DNA from: Hepsetus odoe
Taxonomy: Eukaryota; Chordata; Actinopteri; Characiformes; Hepsetidae
Assembly (NCBI GenBank): GCA_017165825.1
Contig: CM029377.1
Location: 26,249,167 to 26,313,166 of the forward strand
Direction of reading: 5' to 3'
Length of the DNA: 64,000 bases
Part shown: piece after piece, positions 38,216 to 49,299 of the stretch
Numbering within the stretch: the stretch's first letter is position 1
Layout of the letters: every line of letters begins with the position of its first letter
Notes under the pieces: model-generated
Databases searched by the model: none
Told to the model about the DNA's origin: nothing
Seen by the model: only the letters and a program-made list of their open reading frames with translations
Made by a program: the position numbers and the translations under genes

Positions 38216-40822
38216 CACAAGTGGATCAAACAGCAATGCTCTGGGACATTATAGTTTTGATTTCATTCCCATAATAAAAAAAAAAAGCCTTTTTCAAATT
38301 ATTTTGCAGCTAGATTTTCTTGTTTTAATTTTAAAAACAACAACTTCAGTAACAGCAAGGTAGATGTTTCTATAATGAATAGGCCTCTGAGTATCAGACC
38401 ATTTTCTTTTCCAAGTGCATCTTGTCATTGATTTTACACATTCATTTTCACCGATAGATTGGATTCAGCCAGTGAAAGAAGAGTTTCTGAAGAAACTCAC
38501 CTATGCAAACATGAAGAGGAACCTCCAGGAGCAGATTAAGTACACCCTCAGAAACAAAAATGAGGAGGACCTGTGCGAGGAACTGGTACAGATGCTAACA
38601 GACACTGTCAATGAAGAGTTGAAGGACAAGGTGGGCCCAGAGGACATCCTGTCTGAAAGCAAACTGGAGGGGCTGCAGGATGCCCTGAATGAGTCAGCCA
38701 GACGGATCTTGAAGACAAACCACAAGAAGAGGCTGGAGGCAAGAGTCAAACGGGCTATTGAAAGAACCCTGGTGGCTCCTCAGGTCCAGAAATTGAGTGA
38801 GGTAATGATTGTTCATTTGAAAGAGTATACATCCTTAAATGTAAGGGGAGCAAAAACGCTCTTTACTTCATGCTCAAGAGGAAACATTTTTTGAAAGAAT
38901 CATTAATGGATGGTTCTTTAGGGGAGCATTTTTATACATGAGAATGTATTACGAACCTTTTACTCTTTCAGCCATACTCCACATAATGTAAAGATTTATA
39001 GATCTTTCACCTGATGGAGCAAACAAATCTTGACTTGAATGATTGTGTGACAGTGGAACATTGTTTACATTTTAAAAGGGTTCTTCATAGCATTGAAAAG
39101 CTTCTTGACAGTGGAACAGTGGTGGTCTAGCGGTTAGACACTTTACCCCTTGATCGGAGAATCATGGGTTTGAAGGTGTACCCTTGAGCAAAGGTACCGT
39201 TTCTAACACTGCTTCCCAAGTGCTAAGGATATGGCTGCTCACTACTGTAGTGTTTGGATGCATTTTAATGTGATGTGAGAACTATGTGCTGACACATTCA
39301 TTTTCACATCTGTTTTACCAATATGGTTCGTTGGGGTCCTAACAGCTTTTGAAAGGGAATGGGAATAGGACTGACTGACAGAGGGGATTTTTTATAATTT
39401 TTTTAAAACTCTCATTTCTAATGCCAAATAATAATGCCAAAAATTCAAAGGCTGGTTGAGTATCTATTTCATTCATGAAATCTTAATTAGAGAACTGCAG
39501 ATCAAGAAGCAGGACTGTGGAATGAACAAAGTGTCTTACAGCTTTATAGGAGTCAGCGGTAACTCCTGAATCTTTTTTGTCCATACTCAATTAGGATGAG
39601 AATGACTTCTGGAAAAAACTGATAGAGCGCTACCTGGAACCCATCGAAGATCCAAAAGCTCATCAGGAAGAAGTGGGAAGGGAACTGAAGTCCCTTAGGA
39701 ACAAGGTAAATAGCTAGTAATTTTTCCCACTAAATAGCTCTCAGTGCCTTCTTCTTTCGCCTGTTCCCCTTTTGGGGTCATCACAGAAGACCATCCATTC
39801 CCATTTCTTCCTGTCCTTTAGATCTTCCTCATTCACCCCGACCACCTGCATGACCACTCTCACCACATCCGTAAACCTCCTCTTTGATCTTCCTCTTCTC
39901 CTCCTTCCTGGCAGCTCCATCCTCATATAACCCGATATACCCCTCATAAGACTGTGTTTCTCTTCCAGGCCGTATTTCTCTATTTCATTATGAATGTTCT
40001 GTGGGTCGTGGCCACATTTTTCCTTGAAGCCATCGGCAATGATGTAATAAGCATCAAGATTCCCAAATATTTCCCCAATGGCACTCTGTCTGATGAACCT
40101 CTGAAGGTGGAACCCCTAAGTTTGATGTTCCTGCTGTCTTTTGCCATCCTTCTGTTGGTCCAATTCTTGGCTATGCTCTACCACAGGTATATTACAGTTC
40201 TTGCTAGAGAAAATGACTGAATGACTAAAAACTTTTTGTTTTTAATGCATTGATGAAACATCTTATACTGAGCTTTTTTTTTTTTTCCCCGAACAGAGTT
40301 TACACCCTTATCCATGTATTAGCCTACAGAGGTTCAGAAAAGGACTACAAAGAAAAGGATGAGGTGAGCAACCTCCTTTTTGTTTTTGTTTGTTTATTGT
40401 TCATGAAGTTTAGATTAGTCACTGGTAAGCACAGAAATTATTATTGTCCCAAATTATTATTGTCTCTTACTAAACCTAAGATAAATGAAATGTCATAATG
40501 CACATCATGTGCTGTGAAAATGTCTAGAAGTTAAGCATATCACCCATCACTGGTTGACAGGTCAGATAACTATTTTAAGTGTTTTTTTGGTGCTATATAA
40601 ACTCATGGCACCCATAATGTATTTGAGGTTCCAACGATTGAATTTCTGCATTTTAGTACTTTGGAGTGCTTAAAAAATACCTAAGAGAACCAAGCATCAC
40701 TAAATATGGGCAATGCTTAATCTTTTAAATTCAAATTATTTTTTCTTGTTTAGGATGATGATATGATGATCCTGGAGAATCAACTTGCTAATGGAGTTGT
40801 AATCAGTGGTGAAGACTTTTGA
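27713..40822 (+). CDS. chs1: Chitin synthase, complete (19 coding exons, 1423 aa)
   Basis: Membrane family-2 glycosyltransferase that polymerises UDP-GlcNAc into chitin. Coding exons: 27713-27759, 28718-28853, 30558-30743, 31227-32296, 33084-33179, 33470-33634, 33789-33936, 34187-34252, 34333-34567, 35063-35263, 35455-35739, 36473-36652, 37086-37617, 37986-38101, 38458-38801, 39595-39705, 39969-40186, 40297-40363, 40754-40822; all phases match. About ten membrane segments lie in residues 40-460. The catalytic region has DGDTD (681-685), CSPGCFSLFRG, EDRW (785-788) and QRRRW (822-826), then about five membrane segments and SWGTRE (1005-1010). A hydrophilic, acidic and helical stretch (about 1010-1306) precedes two last membrane segments. 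These are the landmarks of animal chitin synthases. All motifs are intact, with no stop or frameshift. Introns are canonical except the one after 36652 (GC donor). AATAAA signals are at 40940, 40981 and 41454. The symbol follows fish usage and the paralogue number is uncertain. Confidence 0.93.
27940..27972. repeat. (AT)n microsatellite
   Basis: Alternating AT tract in chitin synthase intron 1 (between coding exons 1 and 2). Confidence 0.85.
29446..29580 (+). repeat. Solo SINE tail (type 2) in chitin synthase intron 2
   Basis: ctgcgacgggctggcaacct ... gtttgggacaagcagctgaa: the tail-2 module without a tRNA-like head. Confidence 0.7.
33226..33325. repeat. (CA)n-rich microsatellite
   Basis: Imperfect CA repeats with cgcacttgcacacacacacg interruptions, about 45 bases after chitin synthase exon 5. 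Confidence 0.85.
37640..37905. mobile_element. MITE with Tc1-like terminal repeats in chitin synthase intron 13
   Basis: Left end cagtactgtgcaaaagtttt and right end aaaacctttgcacagtactg are inverted repeats, with TA-containing flanks. It contains the same aatcaaatcaatatttggtg body as the copies at 16563 and 25305. It lies 23 bases after exon 13. Confidence 0.8.
38151..38216. repeat. (TG)n microsatellite in chitin synthase intron 14
   Basis: About 30 TG units, about 50 bases after exon 14. Confidence 0.95.
39116..39290 (+). mobile_element. tRNA-derived SINE, family A, diverged
   Basis: gtggtggtctagcggttaga (box A) and catgggtttgaa (box B), then tgagcaaaggtaccgtttct. Located in chitin synthase intron 15. 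Confidence 0.65.
39748..39945 (-). mobile_element. RTE-like LINE 3' end in chitin synthase intron 16
   Basis: On the minus strand it encodes GRRRRGRSKRRFTDVVRVVM and EEDLKDRKKWEW, the C-terminal domain seen in the RTE-like copy at 5374-8380. It fills most of a 263-bp intron and ends 23 bases before exon 17. Confidence 0.8.
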
Positions 40823-42700
40823 TAAAAGCATTCCTGTGGAATTTGTTGCACTCTATTTGCACTTTTTGACATTAGTGTCACAAGAAATAACGCTTTTATT
40901 GTATGAGTTTTATTGCACTACCTCACACATTAGCATATTAATAAATGCAGTGAAAGAATGAAAACCCATAAAATCAAACTAATAAAGCAGATTCTTCACA
41001 TTTAAAGACAAACATCTTAGAAAATTCTAGAAAATAACTAGAAATAACTACTGGGGAAAAAACACTCTCACTAGAAACCTTGGGGATTAAAAATAAGTAT
41101 GCGTTTGTAATATTTTCAGGCAGTGGTTTTAATCTTTAAACTACATGAATGTGCTGCATCATAATGCAAGATTAGGTCTGATAAAGTCTCAAATAGAGAT
41201 CAGCTTTGCTGGTTGCTTTCAACACGTATTGTCAGTCGTAACTTTGGTTCAGCCTTTCTAACATTTCAGAATTCTTTTCATTTATAAAATGGATCCTTAC
41301 TACAAAAAACTGCAAGAATATTTTTAAGCCACTGATGGGCTTTTGTTTACGCTTGTTTACTGATGGAGTGTTTAGATATATCCTGATGAATTTCCAACAG
41401 TAACTTTATATATGAAGCAGAGTTGTTATTATAGTCATGCATTATTTAATGTCAATAAAATGATTTTATTAAATAGCATCACTGTAATTTAGTCTGAACT
41501 GAGACGATTGCAGTTTTAGGGGCATCATTCTCTGCAGATGGTACGGAGACATTATGCATTATCATCCATCCATTATCCGCCACGTGTCCCAAACGGGGTT
41601 GCGGGGGAGTGCTGGTGTCCAACCCAGCGCACACAGGGCGAGGACATGCATTATCATTGGAATCATAAATGTAATGGGCGATCTTAGAGAAGGATTTAGT
41701 CTCATTGGTCAAGAAGCTTTACATGAGGACGTTTCAATAAGACATCAACATCAGTCATACGAGCAAATAATTGAAGATTGGGGAAAGTGGCAACTTTTGA
41801 GGATTTGAGCATTGGGAGTCTATTCAAGGTATACATCTGGAGAACTGAAGGTGATTTACAAAGGGGAATGGGCCAAATCACAATGCTGCAAAAACCTAAT
41901 TCTTTCTTACTGAGGCATCTCAAAGTTTTCATGTCTATCAATTTCTTTTTTACACTGTCATTGTACCTGTTTTCATTTCATTTTCATCGTTCCTCATAGC
42001 CAAAGTAGCTGAATGGTAAGATTGTCTATGGTATCAGCATGGCCAGATTCTCAATTTACACACAGCCCCTTTAAAATGATGTCAGTTCTGCATTTTACCT
42101 GGACATTAGTTGAGAGATTTTTTATTTTAGGGTTCCATTAGCTTCCATAAGAATTAAATTTTTACAATTAATTTAGCTGAAAATGTAAAAATATCAAATT
42201 GAAGTAAATGAAGTAAGAAAGCCTTGGGTCATTATTGACTGCACTGTAAATACGTTTAAACCACTTCCTGATCTAGTATTTTTGATGGGCTATAAATATA
42301 AGGTTATATTGGCATAACCATGTCTCCAGAAATACTATTCCCTCCTCTGATTGGCCAAAGCATTGAAGAAGTATGAGTAGTAAGTTTTATATCCTTATTT
42401 AACCACAAATGTAAATAAAGTACTTCTGAAATGTTGGCTTGAATGGTTTATGTATCACCTATTATTTCTCTTCCAATCGCTTATTTTAGCACTGTCATTA
42501 TGTTCTTATTTATTCTGTGTTTCAGTTTATAACTCTAAGTGTTCTAGTTTTTTTTAAAGAAAACAAATTTAAACGTGTGTATATGTTTTGTATTTTATAC
42601 AATCTATTTCTTCTGACAAAGAAGAATACAAAATATCAATAGAACATAAAACTATCATAGTTAAAAGTTAAAAAATGTAAAAAAAAGTTTTTCACACACA
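40823..42700. other. Chitin synthase 3' UTR and intergenic spacer
   Basis: AATAAA signals occur at 40940, 40981 and 41454. A reversed SINE tail 2 lies at 41563-41650 (tatccgccacgtgtcccaaa ... accc agcgcacacaggg). No other gene is supported. Confidence 0.55.
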
Positions 42701-43619
42701 TTAATCAATTCAGTCTCTTTTCACAGATCCACACATAGTCACTATTACAGGAATAATCAGTCCAGTTTTTTACAGGATTGGACCAAGGGTCAGTTTAGAC
42801 ACAGTCTTCCTCTCCTGCTCGTCTGTTGGGTTCTGCATTTCCCCAGAAGCTGCAGAAGATCAGAGGATCCACTGTGTTTTATCAGAGCAGTGAGGAGTAA
42901 AGAGTCAGTGACTGCATCATGACCAGAGTTCAGTTCAGTGATTTCTTACTCAGTGTTCAGGGCTGAACCGTCCACCCATCTCCAGAGTCCCTGTGTTGTC
43001 AGTCAGTCCTATCCAAGCTTTCTGATTGCAGCTCAACACATTGATGAAGTCCTGTTGAAGTGTAATAACTGCTACATGTTGTCAGATCCTCATCAAACAA
43101 CTGCACAACACAACCATCTAATAAAACACCTCACAGGACAAACACAGCAGGTACAGGTTAATTAACTAAGGACCATGTTTTATAAATAGGGCACCTCCGG
43201 ATTTCTTGTAGTCTAGTGACTCTAATTCTCATTCCAGTGAAAGAAAAGAGATGTTATTCACACAGAGTCACTGGTAATGATGTAAAAAGCTAATCTGATT
43301 GGTGAAGGGAATCCCTCTTCCTGCTTCATGCACCGATCATTTATTTGACTTTTTATGTTTTATAAAAGCAATGAAGAGCCAGTAGGTGCATCATCAACAC
43401 AGTTACAAGAACTCTCTTCCTCTCTCACCTGTTCTTCTTTGCTGTTTATGATCACCAGGTCTATTCCTCTCATTCTGCAGGCATGAGAACATGTTGTAAA
43501 TACTAGCATTGAAATATCGCCAATATGGTTTACTTTTTCTCTCTGTTCAGACAGAATGAAGATATAATTTGTGCTTATAACAATAGGAGTACATCCATAG
43601 CAGTGATGCTTTATGTAAC

Positions 43620-43672
43620 CCGTCCATCCATCCATCCATCCATCCATCCATCCATCCATCCATCCATCCAAC
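43620..43672. repeat. (CATC)n microsatellite
   Basis: About 13 catc units inside the lectin pseudogene. Confidence 0.9.
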
Positions 43673-43996
43673 CATCTATTCAATCATTCATTCATCCATT
43701 ACTAATACCAATCTAAAACTACAACTAATCTCTGATCTTCTTGAGCTGGCAGACATGATTCCTGGTCAGGGCAGCACAGGCATTTCTGTGTAAATGTCCT
43801 ACTCATGTCTGCTTGGGTTTCCGCTGGTTGCGTTGGTTTCCTCCCACAGTCCATAGAAATGCACATCAAGTGAACTGGAGCTGCTTAACTGTTTGTGCAA
43901 AAGGATGATGATTGACTTTCCAAAAGCAGGTTCCTTGTTCCTGATATCTTGATATCATTTCAATATTATATTATATATTATATTACATATTCCATA

Positions 43997-44243
43997 GGGC
44001 AGCGGTGGCCTAGTGGTTAGGGCGTTGATCGGAGGATTGGGGGTTCAAACCCCTTCTCAGTAGGTTGCCCTGAGATACCCTTGAGCAAGGTGCCCGAGTC
44101 ACGTCCCCGTCACGCTCCTCCCTGCGATGGGCTGGCGACCTGTCCAGGGTGTGTCCCCTGTCCTTCGCCCTGTGTGAGCTGGGAGGGACTCCAGCACTCC
44201 CTCTTGACCACGTTTGGGACAAAAGGCAGAAACTGTCTGACTG
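43997..44243 (+). mobile_element. tRNA-derived SINE, family A head with tail 2
   Basis: gggcagcggtggcctagtgg (box A), gggggttcaaacccc (box B), family A body, then gcgatgggctggcgacctgt and the tail to caaaaggcag. A 12-bp target-site duplication acatattccata is at 43985-43996 and 44244-44255. Confidence 0.88.
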
Positions 44244-44384
44244 ACATATTCCATATGTAATGATACAATCAGTGCTTTAAGAAATTATGAAAAGTGATAA
44301 ATATTTAGAAATCACGTAATCAAAAAAAATCTAATTTTCTTTGAGTTTAGACTATGGTGATCTGTGTGTCAGGGGCTGTCTGGA

Positions 44385-44490
44385 GTGAAAGTTACTATCC
44401 TTGTCTTGGCACAGCACACAGTGGACCACAGTGAAATTAGACTGCTGCATTTAACCCATACACACTGTGCAGCAGGGGGCAGCTTTGAAA
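44385..44490 (-). mobile_element. Family A SINE fragment (tail 1), inverted
   Basis: agtgaaagttactatccttg and cacagcacacagtggaccac through gcagcagggggcagctttga match the reversed SINE 3' half. A tail-2-like stretch (ctgcgattgactggtgacct) follows at about 44550-44665. Confidence 0.65.
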
Positions 44491-44841
44491 GACATGCATG
44501 TCAGCTGGATTGGAAATTAGGTGTGAGTGTGTTTGTCTGTGTGTCTGCCCTGCGATTGACTGGTGACCTGTTTAGGGTGTTTCCCCACCTTTAGCCCTGT
44601 AAGACCTGGGAGAGGCTCCACCACACCCATGACCTTAATTAGGACAAGCAGCTATGACTGAATGGAAAATGATTGAGTGAGTGAGTACTACTATCATCAA
44701 GCTGCAGTGCATCCAGACAGAGCCTTTATGGTTGCTGGGGACAATAATTGCAGCAACCAGTGTGGTGTGCTTTCAACATTTCATCAAAATGTCTCATGCA
44801 CTACAAGGGGACATAAAACCTTGAATCCCACGACCTTTGAT

Positions 44842-45108
44842 GGGCAGCGGTAGCCTAGTGGTTAGGCAGTTGCCCCTGCATTGGAAGATTGTGGGTTCGA
44901 TTCCCTCACCAGTAGGCTGCCCTGAGGTACCCTTTAGCAAGGTACCATCCCAGTCACTGCTCCCCAGGTGCTTTCAATAGCTGCCCACTGCTGCACGGTG
45001 TTTGCATGGGTTAAATGCAGAGGTCCAGTTTTGTTGTGGTTCACTCTGTGCTGTGCTGGGACCTCGCAATGACAAGGGTTTTCACTTTTTCACTTTCACT
45101 TGATCTAC
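44842..45108 (+). mobile_element. tRNA-derived SINE, family A (tail 1), well preserved
   Basis: gggcagcggtagcctagtgg (box A) and gtgggttcgattccc (box B), body ggctgccctgaggtaccctt, and tail acctcgcaatgacaagggtt ttcacttt. One of the best copies in the window. Confidence 0.88.
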
Positions 45109-45159
45109 ACAAACGTGACTGTGCCCGACAAAGCCAACCCCCTCCTCCACCTAGGGCCA

Positions 45160-45332
45160 GGCTCCAGGATCAGAAGTTCAGGGGTACTTTTGAGCAAAGT
45201 AACATCCTCATCACTACTCCCTGGGTGCTTTCAATAGCTGCTCCCTGCAATGCAGAGGTTGATTTTTGTTGTGTCTCACTGCGTGCTGTGCTGTGCTGTG
45301 TTTCACAATGACAAGAATAGTCACTTTCACCT
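45160..45332 (+). mobile_element. tRNA-derived SINE, family A, partial
   Basis: Body from aggatcagaagttcaggggt to ttcacaatgacaagaatagt cactttcac. The head is lost. Confidence 0.65.
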
Positions 45333-46454
45333 GAGTCAGTCTGATTGTCTTTCAGAGTCCCTGCTCCCCATGTACAGCCATTTCACCATATGTGGGAAAG
45401 CCACAACGAGAACCATCAAGATCTAGTTGGGAGTTGCTAACTCAACTTCTCAGCACCAGTTCCAGCACTTGGACTGGAGGGTGTTCACTACACTCTAGCG
45501 AGTCTGTAGTATCTGCTCCCTGCAGTGTTCCTCCATAGAGGGTGCATGCAGAGACACATCAGCTTTAGTCATGACCAATAGTAACCACAATCACAGATTG
45601 TCTGTCACAGAATCGCTTCTTATTATGACAAATCAGTGATGAAATTGTCCGTTTTCCTCTAATGTCCTCCTCTCTAAATTAAAGTTTGCATTGACTTCTT
45701 TTAAGTTTCTGCAGTAACTGGATTGAATGTTTTCCATTTATTATGATACTGAGTAAAACCAATATCTTATCTATTTTTGTCCTCTGTATCTGTGTTTAGA
45801 GCCTCATGCCATGTCTGGACACTGTGACATCTCTAATCTTAAAAAAATAAAAAAATAAAAAAATAAAAAACATTAAATATCATTTAAATCAATACAAACT
45901 ACCGTGCAATCTCTTCTCTTGGCTCAGATGGATGATGATAGTGACTAAGGAAGTGGCTGAGTGATCAGAACAGCCTTCCTGTGTTTGTGGTTGATGTGTG
46001 ATGCAGCAGAATTGCTACTTTTATGCTACTTTTTGTTACTTTTGTGATCTATTCTAGTTGCTGTTCTTCACCTTCACCTTTTCATGTCTTTACATTTACA
46101 GTTCACGAATTTAGAAATTAAACATAGTTTATTATTAATATAGTTAGGTTTACAACAGATATTGTATTTAAACCAAATGCTTTTAAACTGTAATGGTGGC
46201 GAGGTGCGGGAAGGACGTCAACGCAGAGCCAGGAGTTCAGAACAAACACCAATGCTTAGAAAACTACTCCAGACAATTAAAATCAGTATTTTCAAGGGCC
46301 ACACATATACCATTGGTTATTTTCAGTATTTAGTTTTTTCTAGGTCAAAATTTGAAACCTGAACGTATTAAAAGCCTGCCACATTTTTTTTGTTCAGTTT
46401 GTATCTTCTTTGTATCTAAAAACTTTTTAAAATAATTGCTGTTTATGAAGCCCT

Positions 46455-47538
46455 TCAGATAACTATTCTCTTCTCACAGATAAAAACATATTGAATATGA
46501 CAAGGATGAACAGTCCAGGTCCACAGATGACAATCCCATTTGCCTGTGAAGACACAATCTTCATCTGCTGTTCCACTGCTGGGTTGGCCAATTATCCAGA
46601 AGCTAAAAGAGAAGATCAGATGATCCAATGTGTTTAATCAGAGAGGTGAGGAGTAAAGAGTCAGTAACATAAATTCAGTGATCTTTTACCAAGTAGTCAG
46701 TGCTGAACCATCCACCCATTTCCAGACCCCCTCTGTTTCTCTGTCAGTCAGTCCAATCCAAGCTTTCTCACCGTTTCTCAACATATTTACAAAGTCCTGT
46801 AGAATTGCAAAAACTGTTACACATTCTCATCTCCTTATAAGACATCATTGGTCAGCTCACATTTAACAGTCTAATAGAAAGTTTCACAGCATGAACAAAT
46901 CAATACAAGTCAGTTGAGCAGAAGCCACCTTTTACAGCAATATGATCATTTGTCAAGGAACAACTCCTGACCTATTGTAGTCTAGTGACTCAGCTTCTCA
47001 TTCCAGTTAGAGAAGAGAGATGCTGTTCACAGAGTCACCAGTGAGGATATAAAAATGCTTTGGCTTGTTGGGAAAAAAATCTCCTTCATGCACTGGTAGT
47101 GCATGTGACAGGGAATCAGGGAACAGGGAAGACTGAGAGTCAGTCACAGAATCATCAGCACAGTGGCAGTGTCATGGTTTTCACCTCCTTCTGAGGATTG
47201 TGGACCAATCTATCTCTGACTTCTCTCTGGATCCATCCTGCCATCAGTGTTTGCACCTCTCTGAATTCAAACTAACTTATCTGTTTTCAGTCTTCATCAT
47301 TTCTTTAATTCCCTAGTTTCAATTTTTCTTTTTCTTTCTTTATTTATTGTCATGTTTTATTAGTTTTTATTGTCCCTTTCATGCCCTGGATGACTCTGCT
47401 GATAGGTCAGAGTTGAGCAATCTGCCCATTTCCAGATCTCTGCTGAGTTCCTGTCGAGTTCAGCAAAGTATTGCATTTATTTAAAAATGCAGAACGTGAT
47501 GCCAGATTTTACACTTAATGAATCCACTGCACACTAAG

Positions 47539-47602
<64 letters not shown>

Positions 47603-49268
47603 TGTTCCTCTTTACTATTTATGATCACCAGATCTGCTCCACTTTGTCTGCAGTCCTCTCTGCTCTCAGTCCAGCTTTTCCTGTCAGTAGAGATGTAATA
47701 AATACTGGAGTTGAAGTTGATCCATCCTGGTTTTTGTAAGTCATCCGCTGTTAAAAAAGAAAGATATAACAACAGTCATAACACCAAAAGTACACCAGTA
47801 TCAATAATGAATTATATAACATCCATTCATCCATGCATTCCTTCAGTTGTTTAAAAAGCACTACAATCAATCTTAATCAGCAGCAGAGAGGGACAGATAA
47901 AGTCTAATTGCAGTGATCAGGATGTAAGACACTGAGCCATTCTGCCTTGTTTTGTGGTGCATTTGTGACTTTGGTTAATATAACATTAAAACATGAAGGT
48001 GAGTTAAATAAAAATTAAATAAAAAACACAAGCAAATTTTAAACCATGAATAATTATTTAACACTAACAGTCACAACAGTAATTAATTTATCTTCATTTG
48101 TGTACTGTTACTTTAACATGTTTAACTTTAGAGGGACCAATTTTTTTTGAGCAAGGTTTTGGCAGGTTTTAGTCTGGACTTTGGCTTCATGTTCATGAAG
48201 GTGTGTACTGATGACTGAAGATGATGTACGGATGACTGGGGTGGCGGTGGTCCAGTGGTGGTACTTGCCTACGGACCTATGGCTCAAGAGGTCCCAGGTT
48301 TGAATCGCACCTCTGACACTACCACCACTGGGTCCCTGAGCAAGACCCTTAACCCTGAGTGTCTCCAGGGGGGACTGTCCCTGTGATTAGGACATGGAAG
48401 TCGCTCTGGATAAGAGCGTCTGCTAAATGCCGTAAATGTAAATGTTCATGACACCCATTGAAAACATCTTGTCGTTGGATTAATTGATAGATGGGTGTCT
48501 GGATACATGGATGGTCAAACAGAAACATGGATGGATGCATGTTTCCCTTCCCCCTCCCATCATCCAACAGACACTCTCTTCAGGCTTTATTTGTTTAAAA
48601 TATTGCAACATTTTACTTGAAGAAATCAGGTTCAACAGTTACTTACTGAGTTCAGAAAGATTCCTCTCATATCCATCTCTCTCTGTCAGAAACTGGTCTC
48701 TTGCTATAGTCAGGTTGGTGTAACTGGTCTGTAACTGGTCTCTCTCTATAGTCAGGCTGGTGTAACTGGTCTGTAACTGGTCTCTCTCTATAGTCAGTTT
48801 GCTGAACTTGAGCACTAACACTGTGATGACTGACAGCAGGAGGACACACAGCAGCCCCAGACACACTGCAGTCAGTCTGTAGAATCTGATCCCTGCAGTT
48901 CGACTCTCTGTAGAGAATAAACACAGAGACACATGCGCTTCAGCTATAATCAGTAATGACCAGAATTTCTGACAGCTTGGTGTGAATATGTCTTAAGAAG
49001 GTTTAGATAAAATTAAGATTAGATTAAGAATCACAGAGAATCTCTTCATTAAGCCAATAAGAAATGTGATCTAAGTTATCAGTAATAATGTCCAATACCT
49101 TTACTAAAATACTAAATAAAAACACCAATAACAAATGTGTTTGAGAGAAGCTTTGTTACCTGGATGTTGTATTTGTTGGATCCTCTCGGTGTTGATGTTC
49201 TCCATCTCTGTGTTGAGGTCATCTCTCACAGCATCTGTACTCTCATAGATAACTATTGTAATCTCCAT
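46455..49268 (-). CDS. Type II membrane C-type lectin receptor (CD209/CLEC4-like), 5 exons, 256 aa
   Basis: Exons (5' to 3' on the minus strand): 49160-49268, 48647-48907, 47602-47747, 46690-46796, 46455-46602; all borders are GT-AG and in phase. Start chosen at MEITIVIYES; an upstream in-frame ATG near 49301 would add 11 residues. A short cytoplasmic part is followed by one membrane helix (LGLLCVLLLSVITVLVL), a stalk of three 14-residue repeats (LTIERDQLQTSYTS and variants), and a lectin fold with GWINFNSSIYYIS, SREDC, AWIGLTD and WKWVDGSAL. The usual EPN position reads GQPSSG and the WND position is not conserved (LWTWTVHPC), so calcium-dependent sugar binding is doubtful. There are extra cysteines (TTC at the exon 4/5 join, KWDC). 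It is probably an immune-cell surface receptor, by family. The tandem copy at 42.7-46.1 kb is dead. Confidence 0.83.
47541..47600. repeat. (CT)n microsatellite next to a lectin exon donor
   Basis: About 28 CT units, starting a few bases after the donor of lectin exon 3 (read on the minus strand as gtaaaagagaga). Confidence 0.95.
48238..48446 (+). mobile_element. tRNA-derived SINE, family B
   Basis: ggtggtccagtggtggtact, aggtttgaatcgcacctctg, ctaccaccactgggtccctg and tail gtcgctctggataagagcgt ctgctaaatgcc. It is inside the lectin gene intron between exons 2 and 3. Confidence 0.87.
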
Positions 49269-49299
49269 TCTGTTCACTCTGTTCAGCCCACTGTGCATC

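Larger units (their letters stand above)
42705..46100 (-). pseudogene. C-type lectin receptor pseudogene (tandem duplicate of 46455-49268)
   Basis: Last-exon remnant 42705-42849 encodes FWGNAEPNRRAGEEDCV, then an in-frame TAA (42795-42797), then WSNPVKNWTDYSCNSDYVWI CEKRLN. The next exon remnant (42950-43051) encodes AWIGLTDNT but needs a one-base shift to continue as LWRWVDGSAL. The first lectin-fold exon (about 43432-43545) keeps WRYFNASIYN and DLVIINSKEEQ but has lost roughly 45 bases between them. A decayed transmembrane-exon start is at about 45487-45545 and a promoter-like stretch at 45930-46060 resembles 49430-49560. SINEs occupy the missing middle. The intact EPN and WTD remnants suggest its ancestor had calcium-type ligand residues. 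Confidence 0.82.

Noticed and set aside
44842..44920. Possible tRNA genes, because of clear A and B boxes
   Set aside because: No cloverleaf closes and the same sequence recurs with a SINE body and tail; these are SINE heads.
48690..48800. Short direct DNA repeats that might suggest a CRISPR-like or satellite array
   Set aside because: They are the 42-base coding units of the lectin stalk in a eukaryotic exon, in frame and with no spacers.
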